Source of the DNA: Pratylenchus scribneri
Lineage: Eukaryota > Nematoda > Chromadorea > Rhabditida > Pratylenchidae
Assembly: GCA_030063045.1 (NCBI GenBank)
Contig: JAQSEB010000095.1
Span: forward strand, 62,001-126,000
Direction: 5' to 3'
DNA: 64,000 nt
The translations under genes and the position numbers were made by a program. Shown here piece by piece: positions 14,970 through 28,300 of the stretch. Below the pieces are notes generated by a model. The model had not been told where the DNA came from. It ran no database searches and was given only the letters and a program-made list of their open reading frames with translations. Positions within the stretch are counted from its first letter, which is position 1. Every line of letters starts with the position of its first letter.

Positions 14970-17900
14970 TCTGAACTAAAACATGTCAAATATACCCTAG
15001 GCATAATTGAATTTGGGGGGATATTTTTAGAAATTCATAAAAAATCAATATGGGGGTATTTTAAAAAAATAAAAAAAGATAGGCCTGTATTTTTTAATGG
15101 AGAATATGATTCTATTAAAAGAATTTCAAAAAATTCAAATATTAGCCCAGAAAATGTCAAATATACCCTAGGCATAATTGAATTTGGGGGGATATTTTTA
15201 GAAATTCATAAAAAATCAATATGGGTGTATTTTAAAAAAATAAAAAAGATAGGACTGTATTTTTTAATGGAAAATATGATTCTAAAAAAAGAAATTCGAA
15301 AAATTCAAATTCTGAACTAAAACATGTCAAATATACCCTAGGCATAATTGAATTTGGGGGGTATTTTTTAGAAATTCATAAAAAATCAATAAGGGGGTAT
15401 CTTAAAAAAATAAAAAAGATAGGACTGTATTTTTTAATGGAGAATATGATTCTAAAAAAAGAATTTCAAAAAATTCAAATATTAGCCCAGAAAATGTCAA
15501 ATATACCCTAGGCATAATTGAATTTGGGGGGATATTTTTAGAAATTCATAAAAAATCAATATGGGTGTATTTTAAAAAAATAAAAAAGATAGGACTGTAT
15601 TTTTTAATGGAAAATATGATTCTAAAAAAAGAAATTCGAAAAATTCAAATTCTGAACTAAAACATGTCAAATATACCCTAGGCATAATTGAATTTGGGGG
15701 GATATTTTTAGAAATTCATAAAAAATCAATAAGGGGGTATCTTAAAAAAATAAAAAAGATAGGACTGTATTTTTTAATGGAGAATATGATTCTAAAAAAA
15801 GAAATTCGAAAAATTCAAATTCTGAACTAAAACATGTCAAATATACCCTAGGCATAATTGAATTAGGGGGGTATTTTTTAGAAATTCATAAAAAATCAAT
15901 ATGGGGGTATTTTAAAAAAATAAAAAAGATAGGACTGTATTTTTTGATGGAGAATATGATTCTATTAAAAGAATTTCAAAAAATTCAAATATTAGCCCAG
16001 AAAATGTCAAATATACCCTAGGCATAATTGAATTTGGGGGGATATTTTTAGAAATTCATAAAAAATCAATATGGGTGTATTTTAAAAAAATAAAAAAGAT
16101 AGGACTGTATTTTTTAATGGAGAATATGATTCTAAAAAAAGAAATTCGAAAAATTCAAATTCTGAACTAAAACATGTCAAATATACCCTAGGCATAATTG
16201 AATTAGGGGGGTATTTTTTAGAAATTCATAAAAAATCAATATGGGGGTATTTTAAAAAAATAAAAAAGATAGGACTGTATTTTTTAATGGAGAATATGAT
16301 TCTATTAAAAGAATTTCAAAAAATTCAAATATTAGCCCAGAAAATGTCAAATATACCCTAGGCATAATTGAATTTGGGGGGATATTTTTAGAAATTCATA
16401 AAAAATCAATATGGGTGTATTTTAAAAAAATAAAAAAGATAGGACTGTATTTTTTAATGGAAAATATGATTCTAAAAAAAGAAATTCGAAAAATTCAAAT
16501 TCTGAACTAAAACATGTCAAATATACCCTAGGCATAATTGAATTTGGGGGGATATTTTTAGAAATTCATAAAAAATCAATAAGGGGGTATCTTAAAAAAA
16601 TAAAAAAGATAGGACTGTATTTTTTAATGGAGAATATGATTCTAAAAAAAGAAATTCGAAAAATTCAAATTCTGAACTAAAACATGTCAAATATACCCTA
16701 GGCATAATTGAATTAGGGGGGTATTTTTTAGAAATTCATAAAAAATCAATATGGGGGTATTTTAAAAAAATAAAAAAGATAGGACTGTATTTTTTGATGG
16801 AGAATATGATTCTATTAAAAGAATTTCAAAAAATTCAAATATTAGCCCAGAAAATGTCAAATATACCCTAGGCATAATTGAATTAGGGGGGTATTTTTTA
16901 GAAATTCATAAAAAATCAATATGGGTGTATTTTAAAAAAATAAAAAAGATAGGACTGTATTTTTTAATGGAGAATATGATTCTAAAAAAAGAAATTCGAA
17001 AAATTCAAATTCTGAACTAAAACATGTCAAATATACCCTAGGCATAATTGAATTAGGGGGGTATTTTTTAGAAATTCATAAAAAATCAATATGGGGGTAT
17101 TTTAAAAAAATAAAAAAGATAGGACTGTATTTTTTAATGGAGAATATGATTCTATTAAAAGAATTTCAAAAAATTCAAATATTAGCCCAGAAAATGTCAA
17201 ATATACCCTAGGCATAATTGAATTTGGGGGGATATTTTTAGAAATTCATAAAAAATCAATATGGGTGTATTTTAAAAAAATAAAAAAGATAGGACTGTAT
17301 TTTTTAATGGAAAATATGATTCTAAAAAAAGAAATTCGAAAAATTCAAATTCTGAACTAAAACATGTCAAATATACCCTAGGCATAATTGAATTTGGGGG
17401 GATATTTTTAGAAATTCATAAAAAATCAATAAGGGGGTATCTTAAAAAAATAAAAAAGATAGGACTGTATTTTTTAATGGAGAATATGATTCTAAAAAAA
17501 GAAATTCGAAAAATTCAAATTCTGAACTAAAACATGTCAAATATACCCTAGGCATAATTGAATTTGGGGGGTATTTTTTAGAAATTCATAAAAAATCAAT
17601 AAGGGGGTATCTTAAAAAAATAAAAAAGATAGGCCTGTATTTTTTAATGGAGAATATGATTCTATTAAAAGAATTTCAAAAAATTCAAATATTAGCCCAG
17701 AAAATGTCAAATATACCCTAGGCATAATTGAATTTGGGGGGATATTTTTAGAAATTCATAAAAAATCAATATGGGTGTATTTTAAAAAAATAAAAAAGAT
17801 AGGACTGTATTTTTTAATGGAAAATATAATTCTAAAAAAAGAAATTCGAAAAATTCAAATTCTGAACTAAAACATGTCAAATATACCCTAGGCATAATTG

Positions 17901-18000
17901 AATTTGGGGGGATATTTTTAGAAATTCATAAAAAATCAATAAGGGGGTATCTTAAAAAAATAAAAAAGATAGGACTGTATTTTTTAATGGAGAATATGAT
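14970..18000 (+). repeat. 850-bp pentameric higher-order repeat
   Basis: ATTAGCCCAG occurs at 15141, 15481, 15991, 16331, 16841, 17181 and 17691, so spacings alternate exactly 340 and 510 bp (2 + 3 monomers, 850 bp per unit). Units starting at 15991 and 16841 are the closest pair, differing at about 16880-16892 and in the last monomer. The unit at 15141 differs in its first dimer. Each unit combines ATGGGTGTATTTT, AATAAGGGGG and ATGGGGG monomers in fixed order. This is the cleanest HOR in array A. Confidence 0.88.
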
Positions 18001-18400
18001 TCTAAAAAAAGAAATTCGAAAAATTCAAATTCTGAACTAAAACATGTCAAATATACCCTAGGCATAATTGAATTAGGGGGGTATTTTTTAGAAATTCATA
18101 AAAAATCAATATGGGGGTATTTTAAAAAAATAAAAAAGATAGGACTGTATTTTTTGATGGAGAATATGATTCTAAAAAAAGAATTTTGAAAAAATCAAAT
18201 TCCAGCCCAGAACATGTCAAATATACCCTAGGCATAATTGAATTTGGGGGGATATTTTTAGAAATTCATAAAAAATCAATATGGGGGTATCTTAAAAAAA
18301 TAAAAAAGATAGGACTGTATTTTTTAATGGAGAATATGATTCTAAAAAAAGAAATTCGAAAAATTCAAATTCTGAACTAAAACATGTCAAATATACCCTA
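18001..18400 (+). repeat. Displaced copy of the 1.2-1.6 kb segment
   Basis: The GAATTTTGAAAAAATC and TTCCAGCCCAG variants at 18181 match 1351 and 2881 (offsets 16,830 = 99 x 170 and 15,300 = 90 x 170). The surrounding monomers agree from about 18001 to 18400, including CATAATAGAATT near 18404. Exact multiples of 170 mean monomer phase is kept. Confidence 0.75.
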
Positions 18401-21400
18401 GGCATAATAGAATTTGGGGGGATATTTTTAGAAATTCATAAAAAATCAATATGGGGGTATTTTAAAAAAATAAAAAAAGATAGGCCTGTATTTTTTAATG
18501 GAGAATATGATTCTAAAAAAAGAAATTCGAAAAATTCAAATTCTGAACTAAAACATGTCAAATATACCCTAGGCATAATTGAATTAGGAGGTATTTTTTA
18601 GAAATTCATAAAAAATCAATATGGGGGTATTTTAAAAAAATAAAAAAAGATAGGACTGTATTTTTTAATGGAAAATATGATTCTAAAAAAAGAAATTCGA
18701 AAAATTCAAATAGTAGCCCAGAAAATGTCAAATATACCCTAGGCATAATTGAATTTGGGGGGATATTTTTAGAAATTCATAAAAAATCAATATGGGGGTA
18801 TTTTAAAAAAATAAAAAAGATAGGACTGTATTTTTTAATGGAAAATATGATTCTAAAAAAAGAAATTCGAAAAATGCAAATTCTGAACTAAAACATGTCA
18901 AATATACCCTAGGCATAATTGAATTTGGGGGGATATTTTTAGAAATTCATAAAAAATCAATATGGGTGTATTTTAAAAAAATAAAAAAGATAGGACTGTA
19001 TTTTTTAATGGAAAATATGATTCTAAAAAAAGAAATTCGAAAAATTCAAATTCTGAACTAAAACATGTCAAATATACCCTAGGCATAATTGAATTTGGGG
19101 GGTATTTTTTAGAAATTCATAAAAAATCAATATGGGGGTATTTTAAAAAAATAAAAAAGATAGGACTGTATTTTTTAATGGAAAATATGATTCTAAAAAA
19201 AGAAATTCGAAAAATTCAAATTCTGAACTAAAACATGTCAAATATACCCTAGGCATAATTGAATTAGGAGGTATTTTTTAGAAATTCATAAAAAATCAAT
19301 ATGGGGGTATTTTAAAAAAATAAAAAAGATTGGACTGTATTTTTTAATGGAAAATAGATTCTAAAAAAAGAAATTCGAAAAATTCAAATTCTGAACTAAA
19401 ACATGTCAAATATACCCTAGGCATAATTGAATTTGGGGGGATATTTTTAGAAATTCATAAAAAATCAATATGGGGGTATTTTAAAAAAATAAAAAAGATA
19501 GGACTGTATTTTTTAATGGAAAATATGATTCTAAAAAAAGAAATTCGAAAAATTCAAATTCTGAACTAAAACATGTCAAATATTCCCTAGGCATAATTGA
19601 ATTTGGGGGGATATTTTTAGAAATTCATAAAAAATCAATATGGGGGTATTTTAAAAAAATAAAAAAGATAGGACTGTATTTTTTAATGGAAAATATGATT
19701 CTAAAAAAAGAAATTCGAAAAATTCAAATTCTGAACTAAAACATGTCAAATATACCCTAGGCATAATTGAATTAGGAGGTATTTTTTAGAAATTCATAAA
19801 AAATCAATATGGGGGTATTTAAAAAAAAATAAAAAAAGAGAGGCCTGTATTTTTTGATGGAGAATATGATTCCAATAAAAGAATTTCAAAAAATTCAAAT
19901 AGTAGCCCAGAAAATGTCAAATATTCCCTAGGCATAATTGAATTTGGGGGGATATTTTTAGAAATTCATAAAAAATCAATATGAGTGTATTTTAAAAAAA
20001 TAAAAAAAGATAGGCCTGTATTTTTTAATGGAGAATATGATTCCAATAAAAGAATTTCAAAAAATTCAAATAGTAGCCCAGAAAATGTCAAATATACCCT
20101 AGGCATAATTGAATTTGGGGGGATATTTTTAGAAATTCATAAAAAATCAATATGGGTGTATTTTAAAAAAATAAAAAAAGATAGGCCTGTATTTTTTAAT
20201 GGAGAATATGATTCCAATAAAAGAATTTCAAAAAATTCAAATAGTAGCCCAGAAAATGTCAAATATTCCCTAGGCATAATTGAATTTGGGGGGATATTTT
20301 TAGAAATTCATAAAAAATCAATATGGGGGTATTTTAAAAAAATAAAAAAGATAGGACTGTATTTTTTAATGGAAAATATGAATCTAAAAAAAGAAATTCG
20401 AAAAATTCAAATTCTGAACTAAAACATGTCAAATATACCCTAGGCATAATTGAATTAGGAGGTATTTTTTAGAAATTCATAAAAAATCAATATGGGGGTA
20501 TTTAAAAAAAAAATAAAAAAAGAGAGGCCTGTATTTTTTGATGGAGAATATCATTCTAACAAAAGAATTTTAAAAAATTCAAATAGTAGCCCAGAAAATG
20601 TCAAATATACCCTAGGCATAATTGAATTTGGGGGGATATTTTTAGAAATTCATAAAAAATCAATATAGGTGTATTTTAAAAAAATAAAAAAAGATAGGCC
20701 TGTATTTTTTAATGGAGAATATGATTCCAATAAAAGAATTTCAAAAAATTCAAATAGTAGCCCAGAAAATGTCAAATATACCCTAGGCATAATTGAATTT
20801 GGGGGGATATTTTTAGAAATTCATAAAAAATCAATATGGGGGTATTTTAAAAAAATAAAAAAGATAGGACTGTCTTTTTTGATGGAGAATATGATTCTAA
20901 AAAAAGAAATTCGAAAAATTCAAATTCTGAACTAAAACATGTCAAATATACCCTAGGCATAATTGAATTAGGAGGTATTTTTTAGAAATTCATAAAAAAT
21001 CAATATGGGTGTATTTTAAAAAAATAAAAAAGATAGGACTGTATTTTTTAATGGAAAATATGAATCTAAAAAAAGAAATTCGAAAAATTCAAATTCTGAA
21101 CTAAAACATGTCAAATATACCCTAGGCATAATTGAATTAGGAGGTATTTTTTAGAAATTCATAAAAAATCAATATGGGGTATTTAAAAAAAAATAAAAAA
21201 AGAGAGGCCTGTATTTTTTAATGGAGAATATGATTCCAATAAAAGAATTTCAAAAAATTCAAATAGTAGCCCAGAAAATGTCAAATATACCCTAGGCATA
21301 ATTGAATTTGGGGGGATATTTTTAGAAATTCATAAAAAATCAATATGGGGGTATTTTAAAAAAATAAAAAAAGATAGGCCTGTATTTTTTAATGGAGAAT

Positions 21401-22000
21401 ATGATTCCAATAAAAGAATTTCAAAAAATTCAAATAGTAGCCCAGAAAATGTCAAATATACCCTAGGCATAATTGAATTTGGGGGGATATTTTTAGAAAT
21501 TCATAAAAAATCAATATGGGTGTATTTTAAAAAAATAAAAAAAGATAGGCCTGTATTTTTTAATGGAGAATATGATTCCAATAAAAGAATTTCAAAAAAT
21601 TCAAATAGTAGCCCAGAAAATGTCAAATATACCCTAGGCATAATTGAATTTGGGGGGATATTTTTAGAAATTCATAAAAAATCAATATGGGTGTATTTTA
21701 AAAAAATAAAAAAAGATAGGACTGTATTTTTTAATGGAGAATATGATTCTAAAAAAAGAAATTCGAAAAATTAAAATCCTAGCCTAAAACATGTCAAATA
21801 AACCCTAGGCATAATTGAATTTGGGGGGATATTTTTAGAAATTCATAAAAAATCAATATGGGTGTATTTTAAAAAAATAAAAAAAGATAGGCCTGTATTT
21901 TTTAATGGAGAATATGATTCCAATAAAAGAATTTCAAAAAATTCAAATAGTAGCCCAGAAAATGTCAAATATACTTTAGGCATAATTGAATTTGGGGGGT
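18400..22000 (+). repeat. GTAGCCCAG / TCCAATAAAAG chimeric block
   Basis: Tandem monomers with GTAGCCCAG, ATGGGTGTATTTT and TCCAATAAAAGAATTTC are concentrated at 19.87-21.95 kb, interleaved with TCTGAAC monomers. ATATTCCCTAGG, the marker of the 4.6-12 kb HOR, reappears at 19580, 19921 and 20263, about 341 bp apart at the closest. Small one-base losses occur (AAAATAGATTC near 19354, ATATGGGGTATTT near 21174). A short open frame here (19985-20422) is repeat read-through. Confidence 0.75.
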
Positions 22001-25000
22001 ATTTTTAGAAATTCATAAAAAATCAATATGGGGGTATTTTAAAAAAATAAAAAATATAGGACTGTATTTTTTGATGGAGAATATGAATCTAACAAAAGAA
22101 ATTCGAAAAATTAAAATCTTAGCCTAAAACATGTCAAATATACCCTAGGCATAATTGAATTAGGGGGGTATTTTTAAGAAATTCATAAAAAATCAATATG
22201 GGGGTATTTTAAAAAAATAAAAAATATAGGACTGTATTTTTTGATGGAGAATATGAATCTAAAAAAAGAAATTCGAAAAATTAAAATCTTAGCCTAAAAC
22301 ATGTCAAATATACCCTAGGCATAATTGAATTGGGTCATATTTTTAAGAAATTCATAAAAAATCAATATGGGGGTATTTTAAAAAAATAAAAAAAGATAGG
22401 CCTGTATTTTATGATGAAGAATATGAATCTAAAAAAAGAAATTCGAAAAATTAAAATCCTAGCCTAAAACATGTCAAATATACCCTAGGCATAATTGAAT
22501 TGGATCATATTTTTAAGAAATTCATAAAAAATCAATATGGGGGTATTTTAAAAAAATAAAAAAGATAGGACTGTATTTTTTGATGGAGAATATGAATCTA
22601 AAAAAAGAAATTCGAAAAATTAAAATCTTAGCCTAAAACATGTCAAATAAACCCTAGGCATAATTGAATTAGGGGGGTATTTTTTAGAAATTCATAAAAA
22701 ATCAATATGGGGGTATTTTAAAAAAATAAAAAAGATAGGACTGTATTTTTTGATGGAGAATATGATTCTAACAAAAGAAATTCGAAAAATTAAAATCTTA
22801 GCCCAAAACATGTCAAATATACCCTAGGCATAATTGAATTTGGGGGGTATTTTTTAGAAATTCATAAAAAATCAATATGGGGGTATTTTAAAAAAATAAA
22901 AAATATAGGACTGTATTTTTTGATGGAGAATATGAATCTAACAAAAGAAATTCGAAAAATTAAAATCTTAGCCTAAAACATGTCAAATACTCTATATACC
23001 CTAGGCATAATTGAATTGGGTCATATTTTTAAGAAATTCATAAAAAATCAATATGGGGGTATTTTAAAAAAATAAAAAAGATAGGACTGTATTTTTTGAT
23101 GGAGAATATGAATCTAAAAAAAGAAATTCGAAAAATTAAAATCCTAGCCTAAAACATGTCAAATATACCCTAGGCATAATTGAATTGGGTCATATTTTTA
23201 AGAAATTCATAAAAAATCAATATGGGGGTATTTTAAAAAAATAAAAAAGATAGGACTGTATTTTTTGATGGAGAATATGAATCTAAAAAAAGAAATTCGA
23301 AAAATTAAAATCCTAGCCTAAAACATGTCAAATATACCCTAGGCATAATTGAATTGGGTCATATTTTTAAGAAATTCATAAAAAATCAATATGGGGGTAT
23401 TTTAAAAAAATAAAAAAGATAGGACTGTATTTTTTGATGGAGAATATGAATCTAAAAAAAGAAATTCGAAAAATTAAAATCCTAGCCTAAAACATGTCAA
23501 ATATACCCTAGGCATAATTGAATTGGGTCATATTTTTAAGAAATTCATAAAAAATCAATATGGGGGTATTTTAAAAAAATAAAAAAGATAGGACTGTATT
23601 TTTTGATGGAGAATATGAATCTAAAAAAAGAAATTCGAAAAATTAAAATCCTAGCCTAAAACATGTCAAATATACCCTAGGCATAATTGAATTGGGTCAT
23701 ATTTTTAAGAAATTCATAAAAAATCAATATGGGGGTATTTTAAAAAAATAAAAAAGATAGGACTGTATTTTTTGATGGAGAATATGAATCTAAAAAAAGA
23801 AATTCGAAAAATTAAAATCTTAGCCTAAAACATGTCAAATATACCCTAGGCATAATTGAATTGGGTCATATTTTTAAGAAATTCATAAAAAATCAATATG
23901 GGGGTATTTTAAAAAAATAAAAAAGATAGGACTGTATTTTTTGATGGAGAATATGAATCTAAAAAAAGAAATTCGAAAAATTAAAATCCTAGCCTAAAAC
24001 ATGTCAAATATACCCTAGGCATAATTGAATTGGGTCATATTTTTAAGAAATTCATAAAAAATCAATATGGGGGTATTTTAAAAAAATAAAAAAGATAGGA
24101 CTGTATTTTTTGATGGAGAATATGAATCTAAAAAAAGAAATTCGAAAAATTAAAATCCTAGCCTAAAACATGTCAAATATACCCTAGGCATAATTGAATT
24201 GGGTCATATTTTTAAGAAATTCATAAAAAATCAATATGGGGGTATTTTAAAAAAATAAAAAAGATAGGACTGTATTTTTTGATGGAGAATATGAATCTAA
24301 AAAAAGAAATTCGAAAAATTAAAATCTTAGCCTAAAACATGTCAAATAAACCCTAGGCATAATTGAATTAGGGGGGTATTTTATAGAAATTCATAAAAAA
24401 TCAATATGGGGGTATTTTAAAAAAATAAAAAAGATAGGACTGTATTTTTTGATGGAGAATATGAATCTAAAAAAAGAAATTCGAAAAATTAAAATCTTAG
24501 CCTAAAACATGTCAAATAAACCCTAGGCATAATTGAATTAGGGGGGTATTTTATAGAAATTCATAAAAAATCAATATGGAGGTATTTTAATAAAATAAAA
24601 AAGATAGGACTGTATTTTTTGATGGAGAATATGAATCTAAAAAAAGAAATTCGAAAAATTAAAATCTTAGCCTAAAACATGTCAAATAAACCCTAGGCAT
24701 AATTGAATTAGGGGGGTATTTTTTAGAAATTCATAAAAAATCAATATGGGGGTATTTTAAAAAAATAAAAAAGATAGGACTGTATTTTTTGATGGAGAAT
24801 ATGAATCTAAAAAAAGAAATTCGAAAAATTAAAATCCTAGCCTAAAACATGTCAAATATACCCTAGGCATAATTGAATTGGGTCATATTTTTAAGAAATT
24901 CATAAAAAATCAATATGGGGGTATTTTAAAAAAATAAAAAAGATAGGACTGTATTTTTTGATGGAGAATATGAATCTAACAAAAGAAATTCGAAAAATTA

Positions 25001-25380
25001 AAATCTTAGCCTAAAACATGTCAAATATACCCTAGGCATAATTGAATTAGGGGGGTATTTTTAAGAAATTCATAAAAAATCAATATGGGGGTATTTTAAA
25101 AAAATAAAAAATATAGGACTGTATTTTTTGATGGAGAATATGAATCTAACAAAAGAAATTCGAAAAATTAAAATCTTAGCCTAAAACATGTCAAATACTC
25201 TATATACCCTAGGCATAATTGAATTAGGGGGGTATTTTTTAGAAATTCATAAAAAATCAATATGGGGGTATTTTAAAAAAATAAAAAAGATAGGACTGTA
25301 TTTTTTGATGGAGAATATGAATCTAAAAAAAGAAATTCGAAAAATTAAAATCCTAGCCTAAAACATGTCAAATATACCCT
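22000..25380 (+). repeat. Homogeneous 169-bp monomers with AATTGGGTCAT
   Basis: From about 23.0 to 24.3 kb consecutive monomers are almost identical: AATTGGGTCAT, TATGAATCTAAAA and CCTAGCC or CTTAGCC. TGAATTGGGT at 23181, 23350, 23519 and 23688 gives a 169-bp period. Flanking monomers have AATAAACCCTAGG with AATTAGG. A 7-bp insertion (CAAATACTCTATATACCC) marks 22986 and 25194, 2,208 bp apart (13 monomers). Confidence 0.82.
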
Positions 25381-28300
25381 AGGCATAATTGAATTGGGTC
25401 ATATTTTTAAGAAATTCATAAAAAATCAATATGGGGGTATTTTAAAAAAATAAAAAAGATAGGACTGTATTTTTTGATGGAGAATATGAATCTAAAAAAA
25501 GAAATTCGAAAAATTAAAATCTTAGCCTAAAACATGTCAAATAAACCCTAGGCATAATTGAATTAGGGGGGTATTTTTTAGAAATTCATAAAAAATCAAT
25601 ATGGGGGTATTTTAAAAAAATAAAAAAGATAGGACTGTATTTTTTGATGGAGAATATGAATCTAAAAAAAGAAATTCGAAAAATTAAAATCCTAGCCTAA
25701 AACATGTCAAATATACCCTAGGCATAATTGAATTTGGGGGGTATTTTTTAGAAATTCATAAAAAATCAATATGGGGGTATTTTAAAAAAATAAAAAAAGA
25801 TAGGCTTGTATTTTTTGATGGAGAATATGATTCTAACAAAAGAATTTCAAAAAATTCAAATCCCAGCCCAAAACTTGTCAAATATACACTAGGCATAATT
25901 GAATTTGGGGGGTATTTTTTAGAAATACATAAAAAATCAATATGGGGGTATTTTAAAAAAATAAAAAAGATAGGACTGTATTTTTTGATTGAGAATATGA
26001 TTCTAACAAAAGAAATTCGAAAAATTAAAATCCTAGCCTAAAACATGTCAAATATACCCTAGGCATAATTGAATTTGGGTCATATTTTTTAGAAATTCAT
26101 AAAAAATCAATATGGGGGTATTTTAAAAAAATAAAAAAAGATAGGCCTGTATTTTTTGATGTAGAATATGATTCTAACAAAAGAAATTCGAAAAATTAAA
26201 ATCCTAGCCTAAAACATGTCAAATAAACCCTAGGCATAATTGAATTTGGGTCATATTTTTTAGAAATTCATAAAAAATCAATATGAGGGTATTTTAAAAA
26301 AATAAAAAATATAGGACTGTATTTTTGGATGTAGAATATGATTCTTAAAAAAAAGAAACTCAAAAAATTCAAATCCTAGCTTAAAACATGTCAAATATAC
26401 CCTAGGCAAAATTGAATTTGGGTCATATTTTTTAGAAATTCATAAAAAATCAATATGAGGGTATTTTAAAAAAATAAAAAATATAGGACTGTATTTTTGG
26501 ATGTAGAATATGATTCTAAAAAAAGAAACTCAAAAAATTCAAATCCTAGCTTAAAACATGTCAAATATACCCTAGGCATAATTGAATTTGGGTCATATTT
26601 TTTAGAAATTCATAAAAAATCAATATGAGGGTATTTAAAAAAAATAAAAAAAAGATAGGCCTGTATTTTTTAATGGAGAATATAATTCTAAAAAAAGAAA
26701 TTCGAAAAATTCAAATTCTGAACTAAAACATGTCAAATATACCCTAGGCATAATTGCATTTGGGGGGTATTTTTTAGAAATTCATAAAAAATCAATATGG
26801 GGGTATTTAAAAAAAATAAAAAAAAGATAGGCCTGTATTTTTTAATGGAGAATATAATTCTAAAAAAAGAAATTCGAAAAATTCAAATTCTGAACTAAAA
26901 CATGTCAAATATACCCTAGGCATAATTGCATTTGGGGGGTATTTTTTAGAAATTCATAAAAAATCAATATGGGGGTATTTAAAAAAAATAAAAAAAATAG
27001 GACTGTATTTTTTGATGGAGAATATGAATCTAAAAAAAGAAATTCGAAAAATTAAAATCCTAGCCTAAAACATGTCAAATATACCCTAGGCATAATTGAA
27101 TTTGGGGGGTATTTTTTAGAAATTCATAAAAAATCAATATGGGGGTATTTTAAAAAAATAAAAAAAGATAGGCTTGTATTTTTTGATGGAGAATATGATT
27201 CTAACAAAAGAATTTCAAAAAATTCAAATCCCAGCCCAAAACTTGTCAAATATACACTAGGCATAATTGAATTGGGTCATATTTTTAAGAAATTCATAAA
27301 AAATCAATATGGGGGTATTTTAAAAAAATAAAAAAGATAGGACTGTATTTTTTGATGGAGAATATGAATCTAAAAAAAGAAATTCGAAAAATTAAAATCT
27401 TAGCCTAAAACATGTCAAATAAACCCTAGGCATAATTGAATTAGGGGGGTATTTTTTAGAAATTCATAAAAAATCAATATGGGGTTATTTTAAAAAAATA
27501 AAAAAGATAGGACTGTATTTTTTGATGGAGAATATGAATCTAAAAAAAGAAATTCGAAAAATTAAAATCCTAGCCTAAAACATGTCAAATATACCCTAGG
27601 CATAATTGAATTTGGGGGGTATTTTTTAGAAATTCATAAAAAATCAATATGGGGGTATTTTAAAAAAATAAAAAAAGATAGGCTTGTATTTTTTGATGGA
27701 GAATATGATTCTAACAAAAGAATTTCAAAAAATTCAAATCCCAGCCCAAAACTTGTCAAATATACACTAGGCATAATTGAATTTGGGGGGTATTTTTTAG
27801 AAATACATAAAAAATCAATATGGGGGTATTTTAAAAAAATAAAAAAGATAGGACTGTATTTTTTGATTGAGAATATGATTCTAACAAAAGAAATTCGAAA
27901 AATTAAAATCCTAGCCTAAAACATGTCAAATATACCCTAGGCATAATTGAATTTGGGTCATATTTTTTAGAAATTCATAAAAAATCAATATGGGGGTATT
28001 TTAAAAAAATAAAAAAAGATAGGCCTGTATTTTTTGATGTAGAATATGATTCTAACAAAAGAAATTCGAAAAATTAAAATCCTAGCCTAAAACATGTCAA
28101 ATAAACCCTAGGCATAATTGAATTTGGGTCATATTTTTTAGAAATTCATAAAAAATCAATATGAGGGTATTTTAAAAAAATAAAAAATATAGGACTGTAT
28201 TTTTGGATGTAGAATATGATTCTTAAAAAAAAGAAACTCAAAAAATTCAAATCCTAGCTTAAAACATGTCAAATATACCCTAGGCAAAATTGAATTTGGG

